Shown here piece by piece: positions 16,008 to 25,142 of a stretch of 64,000 nt of DNA. The stretch comes from Kordia algicida. GTDB lineage: Bacteria > Bacteroidota > Bacteroidia > Flavobacteriales > Flavobacteriaceae. Under the pieces are notes generated by a model, which saw only the letters and a list, made by a program, of their open reading frames with translations, was not told the DNA's origin and searched no databases. Each line of letters begins with the position of its first letter. The first letter of the stretch is position 1. The stretch lies in assembly GCF_051013375.1 (NCBI RefSeq), contig NZ_CP142125.1. The stretch is one strand, 5' to 3'. Both the position numbers and the translations under genes were made by a program.

Positions 16008-16393
16008 AAATATGCTACTTAATTTATAGTTTTAGCATTGCTTTTTGCGTGCTACTTCATGTTGTTGTTAAACAAACAAATATAACACTTCAAAAATTCA
16101 TTTTTAAACACTTTTAAGCAGCTTTTTAAATAGTTATTAACATTTATCACTTTTAAAGAAAATTGCTTAGAGCGTCTTAAAATAGCTTTAGAAGCAATTT
16201 TGATATATTTTTTTCTTAGTATCTGAATAGAAATTTTAAATATCGCTCAGAAACGATTTATAGCCGTTATTTTTTTTACTTAAAATACTTACAACTTGAC
16301 TTTTTAATGAAGAAAATAACCTAGTTAGCAGCTTTCATGATATGTTTTTAGTAGCTTTACATAGCTAAACTAACAACTACTAAAATAATATTA
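16008..16393. other. Intergenic region upstream of gyrB
   Basis: 386 bases, very AT-rich, between divergent genes. It contains the gyrB -7 box at 16077-16084 and an inverted repeat AAAATTGCTT / AAGCAATTTT (16159-16168 and 16192-16201) with a 23-nt loop. No ORF is visible. The hairpin is too open to call a terminator. Confidence 0.4.
16077..16084 (-). promoter_or_regulatory. -7 box of the gyrB promoter
   Basis: TATATTTG on the minus strand, 69 bases upstream of the gyrB ATG. No TTG lies at the usual 19-20 bases. Confidence 0.35.
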
Positions 16394-17407
16394 ATGAAAA
16401 CAAAATTACTTTTACTTGCAACGTTTTTTAGTGTTGCAGCTTTTTCACAAACGATTTCTAGTTTTAACAGTGATCCAAATTCAGATTTTACAATTGTAAA
16501 TCCTAGCGCACCAATCGATCAAACACCTACTGGAGCAAATGCGGTTTGGACATTTAATAATCTGAATGCAACAGGAACAAATATTGATACGTATGCAGCT
16601 CCAACTGCCACACAATTATCTACGTATCCTGGTACTACCGAAGTACTTTCTATTACAACACAAGGTGGGACACCAACAGTAAGTGAGTTTTTTCAACGAG
16701 AAGACGGAAGTGGTACATACATTACAGGTGTTTCACAAGGTGATATTGTATTAAATTATAGCACAACGAATGCTTTTATCGGATTATTCCCTTTAAATTT
16801 TGGCGATAATAACTCTGGCGCTGTCGCTGGAACGTTTACATACCAAGGAACCAACGGAACGTTTACAGGAACGTTTACAGCAACAGTTGAAGCTTACGGA
16901 ACACTGAATATTCCTGATCCAATTTTACCAGATTATATCGGGAATGTAACACGTTTACGAATTGATCAAAACCTAAGTTTTAGCATTCCTCCTATTTTTA
17001 ATAACATCGGAACATTGACACAAACTACGTATTATTATTATGATAATACAGCCGACAATATTGCTTTTAGGTACACAAATGCGAGTATTGTTTCTGGATT
17101 TTTGGGAATTAACGAGACTACCGAAACACATGAACGCAATACTGAAATAACATTGTCTAGAAATACAGTTGATGCTTCTCGTTTTGAGTTATACCCAAAT
17201 CCTGCAAAAGACTTTATCACCATTAGTTCAAAAGATAATCAAGTGATTACAAAGGTTTCTATTGTAGATGTACAAGGAAGAAATGTTTTTACATCTTCTA
17301 TAGCAACAGCGAGAGTTCCTGTAACAAGTTTACAACAAGGAATGTATTTTATCACGCTAGAAACTGAAAGTGGCGCAATAACAACTAAGAAGTTTATCAA
17401 ACAGTAA
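16394..17407 (+). CDS. Secreted protein with T9SS type A sorting domain
   Basis: 337 residues. The signal peptide ends near residue 18 (SVAAFSQ). Residues 20-245 are a Thr/Asn/Gly-rich beta region with no catalytic motif I recognise. A T9SS type A sorting domain follows: SRFELYPNPAKDFITISS near residue 258, VSIVDVQGRNVFTS, LQQGMYFITLETESG and the basic end KKFIKQ. It should be exported by Sec and then by T9SS and either released or fixed to the surface. It is a lone gene, divergent from gyrB. The substrate or ligand cannot be told from sequence. Confidence 0.75.
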   Translation: MKTKLLLLATFFSVAAFSQTISSFNSDPNSDFTIVNPSAPIDQTPTGANAVWTFNNLNATGTNIDTYAAPTATQLSTYPGTTEVLSITTQGGTPTVSEFFQREDGSGTYITGVSQGDIVLNYSTTNAFIGLFPLNFGDNNSGAVAGTFTYQGTNGTFTGTFTATVEAYGTLNIPDPILPDYIGNVTRLRIDQNLSFSIPPIFNNIGTLTQTTYYYYDNTADNIAFRYTNASIVSGFLGINETTETHERNTEITLSRNTVDASRFELYPNPAKDFITISSKDNQVITKVSIVDVQGRNVFTSSIATARVPVTSLQQGMYFITLETESGAITTKKFIKQ

Positions 17408-17812
17408 TAGTACATTTATACTTTTATTGTGCGTTTGAATTCAAAAAATATCAAGAAACGTCAGTTTGAGTGATTTTGAGGTACAAAAATCTATTCTCGA
17501 TACAAATTTTACACATTTTCAATCGTAAAATTCACTCTTTTAGATTTCTATTTATAATTGCTTAGGTTAAAAATGGAAAAGATACATTATCAAGTCAATC
17601 GAACTGACGTCTTCTGTATATAAAGATGTTTTAAACAATACCAAAATATTAAAAAATAACATCGGAAATAACTGTTCTTCCTCACAAATATTTTTTTTAA
17701 ATCAAATAATGTATCAAAAACAACGTTGAAACCTTCAATTTTTAAATCCTCGAATTGAACAAAGCGATCTAACAGCGTAGCGAATCTAAAATTCTAAAAG
17801 GCTAAGCCAAGT
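17408..17812. other. Intergenic region with dispersed repeats
   Basis: 405 bases with no gene. It holds TTCTCGATACAAATTT (17494-17509), also found near 20520, and TCGAACTGACG (near 17599), also found near 20554. A direct repeat TCTAACAGCGTAGCGAATCT (17768) / TCTAACAGCGTAAGCGATCT (17812) runs into the end of the next gene. These look like short dispersed repeats of this genome. Confidence 0.5.
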
Positions 17813-18772
17813 CTAACAGCGTAAGCGATCTAACGAAGCAATACTTTCCTGAAATTCCGTTACCATTTCCGCAACCACTGTTCCCGCTGGTTTGATTTCG
17901 TGAATTAATGCAGAAACTTGTCCGATTTCCAATTCGCCTTCTGTCAAATCGCCTTCAAACATTCCACGTTTTGCACGCGCTCTGCCCAACAAAGCTTTTA
18001 AATCTTCTACAGATGGACCTTTTGTATACAATTCTTCTAAATCTTCGTAGAATTTATTTTTCAACAAACGAACTGGTGCTAATTCTTTCAGCATTAATTT
18101 TGTACTTCCTTCTTTGGCTTCAACCACTTTTTTCTTGAATTCTATATGTGAAGATGCTTCATCTGTTGCCACAAAGCGGCTTCCAACTTGTACGCCATCG
18201 GCACCTAAAACCATTGCTGCCAACATTGCTTTTCCACTGCCAATTCCTCCAGCAGCTATCAACGGAATTTCCAATTGTTCTTTTACACTCGGAATCAAGG
18301 TTAAGGTCGTCGTTTCTTCACGTCCGTTATGTCCGCCAGCTTCAAAACCTTCCGCAACAACGGCATCTACGCCAGCTGCTTGTGATTTTAAAGCAAATTT
18401 AGAACTGCTTACAACATGTGTAACTGTAATTCCGTTTTCCTTTAAAAAAGGCGTCCACGTCTTCGGATTTCCCGCAGAAGTAAATACAACTTTCACGCCT
18501 TCTTCCACAATAATATCCATGATTTCTTCAATATTCGGATACAACATCGGCACATTCACTCCAAAAGGTTTGTCGGTTGCTTTCTTACACTTTTGAATGT
18601 GTTCGCGCAATACATCTGGATACATCGATCCTGCGCCCAACAAGCCTAAACCGCCAGCATTACTTACCGCAGAAGCCAATCGCCAGCCACTTGCCCAAAT
18701 CATTCCTCCTTGAATAATTGGATATTGTATCTTGTATAATTGTGTGATTCTATTGTGTTCGAACAAAGCCAT
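17813..18772 (-). CDS. Nitronate monooxygenase (2-nitropropane dioxygenase family)
   Basis: FMN-dependent TIM-barrel enzyme that oxidises alkyl nitronates such as propionate-3-nitronate; the fold is shared with FabK enoyl-ACP reductases. 319 residues. The FMN and phosphate-binding features are YPIIQGGMIWAS (residues 17-28), GGLGLLGAGS (about 40-49), EGFEAGGHNGRE (about 143, with the usual catalytic-type His) and AAGGIGSG with GADGVQVGSRF (about 173-200). It lies 4 bases downstream of the subtilase gene on the same strand. Its last residues (LDRLRC) are encoded within a dispersed intergenic repeat, so the natural end may have been altered. Detoxification is the likely role; FabK-like activity is less likely. 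Confidence 0.85.
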   Translation of the reverse strand: MALFEHNRITQLYKIQYPIIQGGMIWASGWRLASAVSNAGGLGLLGAGSMYPDVLREHIQKCKKATDKPFGVNVPMLYPNIEEIMDIIVEEGVKVVFTSAGNPKTWTPFLKENGITVTHVVSSSKFALKSQAAGVDAVVAEGFEAGGHNGREETTTLTLIPSVKEQLEIPLIAAGGIGSGKAMLAAMVLGADGVQVGSRFVATDEASSHIEFKKKVVEAKEGSTKLMLKELAPVRLLKNKFYEDLEELYTKGPSVEDLKALLGRARAKRGMFEGDLTEGELEIGQVSALIHEIKPAGTVVAEMVTEFQESIASLDRLRC

Positions 18773-18776
18773 TCGT

Positions 18777-20399
18777 TTATTGTTTTATAAGTTTTTTGAT
18801 GATTTTTTCGCCGTTTGCTTCAATACGTAACAAGTACATTCCTGCGGCTAAATTATGCACGTCAATTTGTTGAGAAGTTGCGGTTGTATGGTATATTTTG
18901 ATCGTTTTTCCAACCAAATTACCTAACGTAATGGTTGCATTCTGCGTAGTTTCTGGCAAATTAATCGTTACGATCGCTTTCGCGGGATTTGGAAAAAGCT
19001 GAATTGTAGCTTCACTTCTATTTTCTGAAACTGATAAGGTTTGAAATGCCGCTTCAAAATTTGGAATTCCATAACCTAATTGAATTGTAGGGTTTGTATA
19101 GATGGAAGAAGATTCACGCACCAACTGCATCAACTCTAAATTTGTTTTATTAGGAAACGCTTGTACCAAACACGCCATAGAACCTGCAATGATTGGCGAA
19201 GAAAAAGAAGTTCCATTCGAAGTCACCACACTGTTACTAGAATTAATTACGTATACACTTGCGCCTTGTGCTACCACATCAGGTTTTACGGGAACATTTG
19301 GTGTTCTTCCGCGCGAACTAAACGATGCGTAATTTCCACTAGCATTTACAGCTCCGACTGTAAAACCGTTTCCATCAGCTGGCGCGGTAATAATTCCCCA
19401 AGTTCCATCATTTCCTGAGTTTCCTGCCGAATTTACAATGAGTAATCCTTTTTCAACCGCAATGTTAGCACCTTTCGTGATAAATGCGGTATTTCCATCC
19501 ATATCAGCGGTTGTATAATCGTATCGGCTATCGTCAAAACGATTGTAACCTAACGACGTATTGACTACATCAACACCTAAGCTATCGGCACGTTCTGCGG
19601 CTTCAACCCAATTCGATTCTTCCAAAGGTGTTTCACTTCCTGCATCTTCGGTTCTAAATAAATAATAGCTTGCATCCGGCGCCGTTCCTACAAATTGTCC
19701 ATCTACATAACCAGCCATGTCTGACAAAACTGTGGTTCCGTGTCCGTTTCCTGTATAAGCGTAAATATTTGGTGTACGATCTACAAAGTCATATCCATCA
19801 AGCAAATCGCCATTATCGCGCAAACGTTGAAAAGCCGCCATCGTATTTACATTCGGAAAACCGCTATCCATCACAGCAACTGTAACGCCTTCGCCTGTAT
19901 AATCGAGTTCGTGTAGTTTGTCTACTTTAATCATGGTTGCTTGATTGGAACTGTTTCCGTAGTTGTACATGACTAAGGTTTCAAATTTTTCCCTTGTTCT
20001 ATTTGAGTTCGCTTCCGCAGAAGGTCTATTGGATACATTTAATGAGCGATCTGCATATAATATTTCATCTACAAACGATAGATTCAACAAGTTGTCAATA
20101 TCAGTTTGTGTACCGACTACATGCACACAATTGAACCATTTTGATTTCGCTTTGACTGTAATTCCTGTTTGGTTTTTCACTTGCGTGATATACGATTCGT
20201 TTACAGGAACGTCACGTTCGTCAATAGCAACTCCATGATTATTTTTACGATCGATCGCTTTTTGCGTCAGAATCGTTATCGGATTTGCAAGTGAATTTGC
20301 AACATCAGGTTTGTCTGTAAAATATACCCAAGCGTGTTCGGTTTGCGCAAAACTGAGTTGTGCTGCGAGTATAATGATGAATCCGATTAGGTTTTTCAT
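18777..20399 (-). CDS. Subtilisin-like (S8) serine protease with T9SS sorting domain
   Basis: 540 residues. The signal peptide ends near residue 19 (LSFAQ). An inhibitor-like propeptide follows (about 25-125), then the peptidase S8 domain with catalytic Asp178 (VAVMDSGFP), His220 (GNGHGTTV) and Ser397 (NGTSFSSPIIAG), all intact. The oxyanion region VNSAGNSGNDG is near residue 325. The C-terminal 75 residues are a T9SS type A domain (LFPNPAKAIVTINLP, AAGMYLLRIEANGEK, KKLIKQ). It is a secreted protease for nutrient acquisition or protein processing. The nitronate monooxygenase gene follows after 4 bases, although the two functions seem unrelated. Confidence 0.92.
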   Translation of the reverse strand: MKNLIGFIIILAAQLSFAQTEHAWVYFTDKPDVANSLANPITILTQKAIDRKNNHGVAIDERDVPVNESYITQVKNQTGITVKAKSKWFNCVHVVGTQTDIDNLLNLSFVDEILYADRSLNVSNRPSAEANSNRTREKFETLVMYNYGNSSNQATMIKVDKLHELDYTGEGVTVAVMDSGFPNVNTMAAFQRLRDNGDLLDGYDFVDRTPNIYAYTGNGHGTTVLSDMAGYVDGQFVGTAPDASYYLFRTEDAGSETPLEESNWVEAAERADSLGVDVVNTSLGYNRFDDSRYDYTTADMDGNTAFITKGANIAVEKGLLIVNSAGNSGNDGTWGIITAPADGNGFTVGAVNASGNYASFSSRGRTPNVPVKPDVVAQGASVYVINSSNSVVTSNGTSFSSPIIAGSMACLVQAFPNKTNLELMQLVRESSSIYTNPTIQLGYGIPNFEAAFQTLSVSENRSEATIQLFPNPAKAIVTINLPETTQNATITLGNLVGKTIKIYHTTATSQQIDVHNLAAGMYLLRIEANGEKIIKKLIKQ

Positions 20400-20700
20400 G
20401 GAATTTCAGGTTTTGGGTATTTGGTTTTTGATCGCTTTGGTTTTATATTGATTCGTTTTTTGTTCTCTGCTTTTTGGTTTTTGTTTTATGTTTTTCCTAA
20501 GATTTTTTGCTTCAAAGTTGTTCTCGATACAAATTTGCTTTACAAATTTACTCGAACTGACGTTTGTGTTTTCATATGTTTCAGTTTCGAACTTATCTCG
20601 ACTGCGCTCGATATGACAGTAATGATTTAACTCAAATTCAAGTTCAGTTTCAACTTCAAATTCAGTTTCAATTTCAAGTTCAGTTTCAATTTCAACTTCA
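20400..20700. other. Intergenic region with dispersed repeats and a period-6 repeat
   Basis: 301 bases with no convincing gene. It contains the dispersed TTCTCGATACAAATTT / CTCGAACTGACG unit (20521-20561), a TCTCGACTGCGCTCGATATG unit (near 20597) and the TCARNT tandem repeat at 20632-20700. Confidence 0.5.
20632..20700. repeat. Degenerate period-6 tandem repeat TCA(A/G)NT, 11 units
   Basis: Eleven consecutive hexamers (TCAAAT, TCAAGT, TCAGTT, TCAACT and so on) run up to the mnmA stop codon. On the minus strand this gives alternating GAA codons (Glu-x repeated) in the +1 frame relative to mnmA. Plus-strand translations give Gln/Phe/Val repeats and are not taken as a gene. Confidence 0.8.
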
Positions 20701-21888
20701 TCAAGAAATCACACCAGAACCAATTAATTCTTCGTCCATATACCAAGCAACAAATTGTCCTTCGGTGATGGCACTTTGCGGCGTTTCAAAATCTACGTAT
20801 GCGCCACCTTCTATTTTGTAAAGAACTGCTTTTTGCAATGGTTGACGGTAGCGAATACGCGCCATGACTTCCATAGATTCGTCTGCTTGTAAGGCTAAAT
20901 CTTCACGAACCCAATGCAATTCGTCATCTGTTACAAATAGTGTTCTTCGGTACAATCCTGGATGCGACTTTCCTTGTCCGGTATAAATTACGTTTTCTTC
21001 CACATCTGTTTCAATCACAAATAAAGGTTCTACCGTTCCGCCAACAGCCAATCCTTTTCGTTGTCCTTTGGTGAAATAATGCGCACCTTGATGTTTTCCA
21101 ACGACTTTTCCATCCGTTTGATTGTACGTATATTTTTGTGCATAGAATGCCAATTCTTCTTCTTTACTAGCAAATTCAGGCAATTCTTTGTGGTAACTTT
21201 TTATTGTGTTTGGTACTTCCACAATCACACCTTCTTTTGGTTGTAATTGTTGTTGTAAAAAGTCTGGTAATTTTACTTTTCCGATAAAACACAATCCTTG
21301 TGAATCTTTCTTTTCGGCAGTAATTAAATCAGCTTTTGCAGCAATTTCACGCACTTCAGGCTTTGTCAGTTCGCCAATTGGAAATAATGATTTTTCTAGT
21401 TGTTCTTGCGATAATTGACATAAAAAATACGATTGATCTTTGTTTCCGTCTTTTCCTGCAAGTAACTTATGAATCTGTTTTCCGTTTTTTTCAATAGTTT
21501 CTTTTCGGCAATAATGACCTGTTGCTACATAATCTGCACCTAAGTCTAAAGCAATTTTAAGAAAGACATCAAATTTTATTTCACGATTACACAATACATC
21601 CGGATTTGGCGTACGTCCTTTTTCGTATTCGTTGAACATGTAATCTACAATTCGTTCTTTGTATTGTTCGCTTAAATCTACTGTTTGAAAAGGAATGCCT
21701 AATTTTTCCGCTACAATCATAGCATCATTACTATCTTCCAACCATGGACATTCATTGGAGATTGTGACAGAGTCATCATGCCAGTTTTTCATAAAGAGTC
21801 CAATGACTTCATATCCTTGTTCTTTTAAAAGATATGCCGTTACACTTGAATCTACTCCACCAGAAAGTCCTACTATTACTCGTTTCAT
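20701..21888 (-). CDS. mnmA: tRNA-specific 2-thiouridylase
   Basis: ATP-dependent enzyme that thiolates U34 of tRNA-Lys, -Glu and -Gln, using sulfur relayed from a cysteine desulfurase. 395 residues, slightly longer than the usual 360-370. The PP-loop SGGVDSSVTAYLL is at residues 9-21. The first catalytic Cys is in NPDVLCNREIKF (about 102) and the second in KKDSQGLCFIGKV (about 203). GKHQGAHYFTKGQRKGL near residue 268 is the tRNA-interacting segment. It is a single-gene unit. The stop is followed directly by a period-6 repeat that would extend the chain with Glu-x pairs if a +1 shift occurred. Confidence 0.95.
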   Translation of the reverse strand: MKRVIVGLSGGVDSSVTAYLLKEQGYEVIGLFMKNWHDDSVTISNECPWLEDSNDAMIVAEKLGIPFQTVDLSEQYKERIVDYMFNEYEKGRTPNPDVLCNREIKFDVFLKIALDLGADYVATGHYCRKETIEKNGKQIHKLLAGKDGNKDQSYFLCQLSQEQLEKSLFPIGELTKPEVREIAAKADLITAEKKDSQGLCFIGKVKLPDFLQQQLQPKEGVIVEVPNTIKSYHKELPEFASKEEELAFYAQKYTYNQTDGKVVGKHQGAHYFTKGQRKGLAVGGTVEPLFVIETDVEENVIYTGQGKSHPGLYRRTLFVTDDELHWVREDLALQADESMEVMARIRYRQPLQKAVLYKIEGGAYVDFETPQSAITEGQFVAWYMDEELIGSGVIS

Positions 21889-22207
21889 CTGATTATTCTT
21901 ATTGTTTTTTTAAGCTACTAGATGGAACATCCCGATAATCATTTTGCTACATAACTAAACATTAGCCACGGATGTTTCATTTGTATCCTTTCGCTTATTT
22001 ATTTTGATAAGACGAAGCTTACCTGAATTGCTGACAAAGATACTATCTTTTTCGCGTTTTTACGAGTCGTTTTGCGCCAAGCGTATTTTTGAAATTGGAA
22101 ATTACTGAGCGCACCAAAATTGGTGTATGTATAAAATTGAGTTTCATTAACAAAAAAGCCTGAGCGGAAAGAACACTCAGGCTTTTTTTATAGTTTACAT
22201 TTTGTTG
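21889..22207. other. Intergenic region upstream of mnmA
   Basis: 319 bases. It holds a TATCTTTG -7-like box on the minus strand (22042-22035) about 150 bases from mnmA, and the terminator of the next lipoprotein gene at 22152-22189. Nothing else is visible. Confidence 0.4.
22152..22189 (-). terminator. Intrinsic terminator of the 22208-23356 gene
   Basis: AAAAAAGCCTGAG / CTCAGGCTTTTTT stem (22152-22164 and 22176-22188) with an 11-nt loop. The T-run on the minus strand is followed by GTTAA. Confidence 0.88.
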
Positions 22208-23356
22208 CTACAGTGAAGACAACTCAAATACTAAGTATTCTAGAAGTCTGTCCACTGTATTGAATCCGTCGTCGTGGTTATCCGTATGAAATGATGAGTA
22301 AAACACGCCGCCTTCTCCAACTTGAAATGTAAACGCCAAGTCCTTGTTTTCTGTTATTTCTGTTCCTGTTGCATCTCGGTATGTGACTGGTCCGTTAAAC
22401 CAGCTTAATACCGTTGCATCATTTGCACTTTCTACTACTTGCCATCCTGGAGAGAATTCGTCAAGTAGAATTGTATCATTATTATTAAGTGTGATGTTAA
22501 AGTTTAGTTGTAACCAATCGATTAAATCTTGGTCAAAAATGGTTGCTTCGGTTTCTAACGAACGTCCGCTTTTTTCTGGATCGAGGAAATCTATATATTG
22601 TTGTCCATCACCTGTAATTCCGCCTTCTAGGTATTTGAAAGCCCAATCGGTTGCGTATAAGATTCCGCCATTACTTACGTATTGTAAGATATTGTCGTTG
22701 AATTCGGTATAGCTTTCACTCAATCCGCAATTAAAAAATAAAATATCATATTGTACTAATAATTCTGGTGAAGCTACCAAATCAGCAAGTGTATGAGTTA
22801 CATTCGGATCAAGATTGTTATTGTTTTCAGGAGAAAATATTCCTGAGTCATTTCCATGATGCTGTCCGTGATGTCCAACTCCTGCTGGTCTTCCTAAGTT
22901 TCTCCCTTGAATGATGTCAAATAAAGGTTCTTGCGTAAACGGATTTACCAAGCCAATGTTATATAATACAGATTCTATGTGGTCAAAACTTCCTGTTACG
23001 ACTCCGATTCTTGGAAAAGTTTCTATAGGAATGTTTGGAATGTCAATATCGTCATCTTCTGCTACTTCCACTGTACGTTCTGAACTGAACAAGCCTTTTT
23101 TCAAAGTGATTGTGTATTCTCCTGCGGTTAGATTTGCAAGTGTAAATGTTCCATTGGTTGCAGTGAGTGTTTCTGAAACTACAGTTCCGTCTTTACTTGC
23201 CGTAATCAATCCGTTTACAATTGGATCCATATCATTTGGAGCTAGGAATTTTCCTGAAATGCTACTTTCTGCCAAAGGCGCTGGATCATTGTCCTTTTCA
23301 CACGAAAGTAAAAAAGAGAAAACAAGTAGTATGAGTGTTAATTTTTGAATTTTCAT
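22208..23356 (-). CDS. Lipoprotein with carboxypeptidase-regulatory-like domain and GATase-like domain
   Basis: 382 residues. A type II signal peptide ends at a lipobox (SFLLSC, Cys 19). Residues 32-105 are a transthyretin-like regulatory domain (SISGKFLAPN, TNGTFTLANLTAGEYTITL). Residues 115-380 look like a ThuA / class I glutamine-amidotransferase-type fold (PRIGVVTGSF, YDILFFNCGLSESY, LQYVSNGGILYATDWAFKYL, GGVFYSSFHTDNHDDG). A His-rich stretch (GVGHHGQHHGND, about 160) could bind metal. No catalytic Cys of an amidotransferase is apparent, so a binding or hydrolase role is more likely. It is a lone gene with its own terminator. The specific function is unknown. Confidence 0.65.
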   Translation of the reverse strand: MKIQKLTLILLVFSFLLSCEKDNDPAPLAESSISGKFLAPNDMDPIVNGLITASKDGTVVSETLTATNGTFTLANLTAGEYTITLKKGLFSSERTVEVAEDDDIDIPNIPIETFPRIGVVTGSFDHIESVLYNIGLVNPFTQEPLFDIIQGRNLGRPAGVGHHGQHHGNDSGIFSPENNNNLDPNVTHTLADLVASPELLVQYDILFFNCGLSESYTEFNDNILQYVSNGGILYATDWAFKYLEGGITGDGQQYIDFLDPEKSGRSLETEATIFDQDLIDWLQLNFNITLNNNDTILLDEFSPGWQVVESANDATVLSWFNGPVTYRDATGTEITENKDLAFTFQVGEGGVFYSSFHTDNHDDGFNTVDRLLEYLVFELSSL

Positions 23357-23695
23357 GTCGTAATTTTGGTTAGGTGGTCATGTAGTAGATGAACAATTCA
23401 TCTTTCGGTTGCGTCGCATTATAAGATTTAACAGTTTATAATACAATCTGTTAAATCCTCTGCTTTCATTATAAAAACAATTTAAAAGTTGAAATTCCCC
23501 TATCCGATTTCAAAAAAACGGAATTCGCATTGTTGTGCCTGTATTTAGAATTCTGTTAATACTTTGTTACACATTGTTTATTGTGCTTTTTATTTCATCA
23601 TTTTTACCGTATATTCGATCTAAATCAAGCGTAGTATTTACCTTAATATTTCGTATTTCACACTTTTATTGTAAAGAAAATATTCCATCACATAT
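23357..23695. other. Intergenic region between divergent genes
   Basis: 339 AT-rich bases upstream of both the lipoprotein gene and the 23696 operon. An imperfect dyad around 23432-23455 (TAACAG...CTGTTA) is visible. No ORF or clear consensus promoter was found. Confidence 0.35.
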
Positions 23696-24031
23696 ATGAA
23701 AACCATCATTACTTTTGATGCTCTTGAAGAAGCACTAAAACCAAAATTTGAAAAAGTTTTCAACATGCGTGTTCCCTATGAAAACGCGGTTTACCAGAGT
23801 AATGAAGAAGTAGAACGTGAGTATTTTAAAACAGGTGGCATATTTTATGTGAAGTATCGTATATATTACACCGTTGAAGGTAAAGAATACTTGACCGATC
23901 GGATTATTTTGTTTTTTCATAAAAACGGAGAATTGGCATATTGCTTTTTCTACGATAATTTTGTGGTGGAGCAATATCATAAGTTCGATCAAGACGGAGA
24001 CAAAACCATTGAAGCAATTAAAAAAAAGTAG
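23696..24031 (+). CDS. Hypothetical protein, 111 residues
   Basis: I do not recognise the family. The protein is soluble, without signal peptide or membrane helix. It has a mixed alpha/beta look: an N-terminal helix (FDALEEALKPKFEKVFN), then strands IFYVKYRIYYTVEGKEY, RIILFFHKNGELAYCFFYD and a Lys-rich end. It starts the plus-strand run that continues, with a 3-base gap, into the glycoside hydrolase gene. Co-transcription is therefore likely. No function can be assigned. Confidence 0.6.
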   Translation: MKTIITFDALEEALKPKFEKVFNMRVPYENAVYQSNEEVEREYFKTGGIFYVKYRIYYTVEGKEYLTDRIILFFHKNGELAYCFFYDNFVVEQYHKFDQDGDKTIEAIKKK

Positions 24032-24034
24032 TAC

Positions 24035-25135
24035 ATGAAATTGAAAATAGGAATTATTGCCATTACCTTACTTTTTGTTTGGAACACAGGATTTTCGCAA
24101 ACGAAAAAAACAGACAGTCTAGATATCAAGATTGGGCAAATGCTGATGTTAGGTATTGGAAAAGATACCGAAATACGATCTGATAATAAGATTTTGGCGG
24201 ATATTAAAGCACAAAAACTCGGTGGTGTTTTGATTTATGAAAAGAATATTACCAAATTAAATTCCGTTGAAAATTTAAAAAGATTAATTTCCAAACTGAA
24301 AAAGCATGCAAAATTGCCATTGTTGGTCAGTATTGATGAAGAAGGTGGAAAAGTAAATCGATTGAAACAGAAATACGGTTTTCCAAAAACGGTTTCGGCA
24401 AAATATTTAGGCGAAGTAAATGATATTGACTCCACAAAATATTACAGCGATATTATTGCGCACAATTTATTACAACTAGGAATTAATGTGAATTATGCAC
24501 CTGTGTTGGATGTTCATAATGACAATAATCCGCCAATTGGAAAAAATCATCGTGCATTTTCTAAAAATCCACAAGATATCATCAATCATGCACGACAAGT
24601 TGTATTGAGTCATCGCTATTTTAATGTAAAAACCGTTGTAAAGCATTTTCCTGGACATGGAAATTCGCGCCAAGATTCACATTATAATGTAACTGACGTG
24701 AGCAAATATTGGCAACAGCAAGAAGTGTTTCCATATATCAAATTGTTATACGAAGGAAATGTAGATGCAATTATGACCGCACATATTGTCAATGAAAAGT
24801 TAGACGATTCTAAATTGCCAGCAACACTTTCTAAAAAGATTATGACCGACTATTTACGTGGCGATCTTGGTTTTGATGGCGTCATTTTTTCTGATGATAT
24901 GCAAATGAAAGCCATTGCCGATCAATTTGGTTTTGAAAAATCGATTCAAATGGCAATTCATGCAGGTGTTGATGTGTTGATGTTTTCCAACCATATTCCG
25001 ATGAAAGGTCGCGATATGATTTTACCACAAGACATTATCGATATCGTTAAAAAGATGATTGCAGATGGCGAAATTTCAGAAAAACGCATTGACGAATCCT
25101 ATCAGCGTATTTTAAAATTCAAGAAAGGCTTATAA
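24035..25135 (+). CDS. Glycoside hydrolase family 3 (beta-N-acetylhexosaminidase-like)
   Basis: 366 residues. The signal peptide ends near residue 21 (NTGFSQ). The GH3 N-terminal TIM barrel spans about 28-360. VSIDEEGGKVNRL (98-110), KHFPGHGNSRQDSHY (203-217, the NagZ-type His/Asp loop that replaces the acid/base) and the nucleophile region DGVIFSDDMQMKAI (281-294, with Asp287 or Asp288) identify the NagZ subgroup, which removes GlcNAc from cell-wall muropeptides. Because it is exported, it acts in the periplasm or outside rather than in cytoplasmic recycling. It sits 7 bases before a nucleotide-sugar dehydratase gene, so it may share a glycan-related operon. Confidence 0.88.
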   Translation: MKLKIGIIAITLLFVWNTGFSQTKKTDSLDIKIGQMLMLGIGKDTEIRSDNKILADIKAQKLGGVLIYEKNITKLNSVENLKRLISKLKKHAKLPLLVSIDEEGGKVNRLKQKYGFPKTVSAKYLGEVNDIDSTKYYSDIIAHNLLQLGINVNYAPVLDVHNDNNPPIGKNHRAFSKNPQDIINHARQVVLSHRYFNVKTVVKHFPGHGNSRQDSHYNVTDVSKYWQQQEVFPYIKLLYEGNVDAIMTAHIVNEKLDDSKLPATLSKKIMTDYLRGDLGFDGVIFSDDMQMKAIADQFGFEKSIQMAIHAGVDVLMFSNHIPMKGRDMILPQDIIDIVKKMIADGEISEKRIDESYQRILKFKKGL

Positions 25136-25142
25136 TTCACAG

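Noticed and set aside
20564..20821. Plus-strand ORF with Gln/Phe/Val repeats
   Set aside because: The repetitive part is only the translation of the TCARNT repeat, and the rest is antisense to mnmA.
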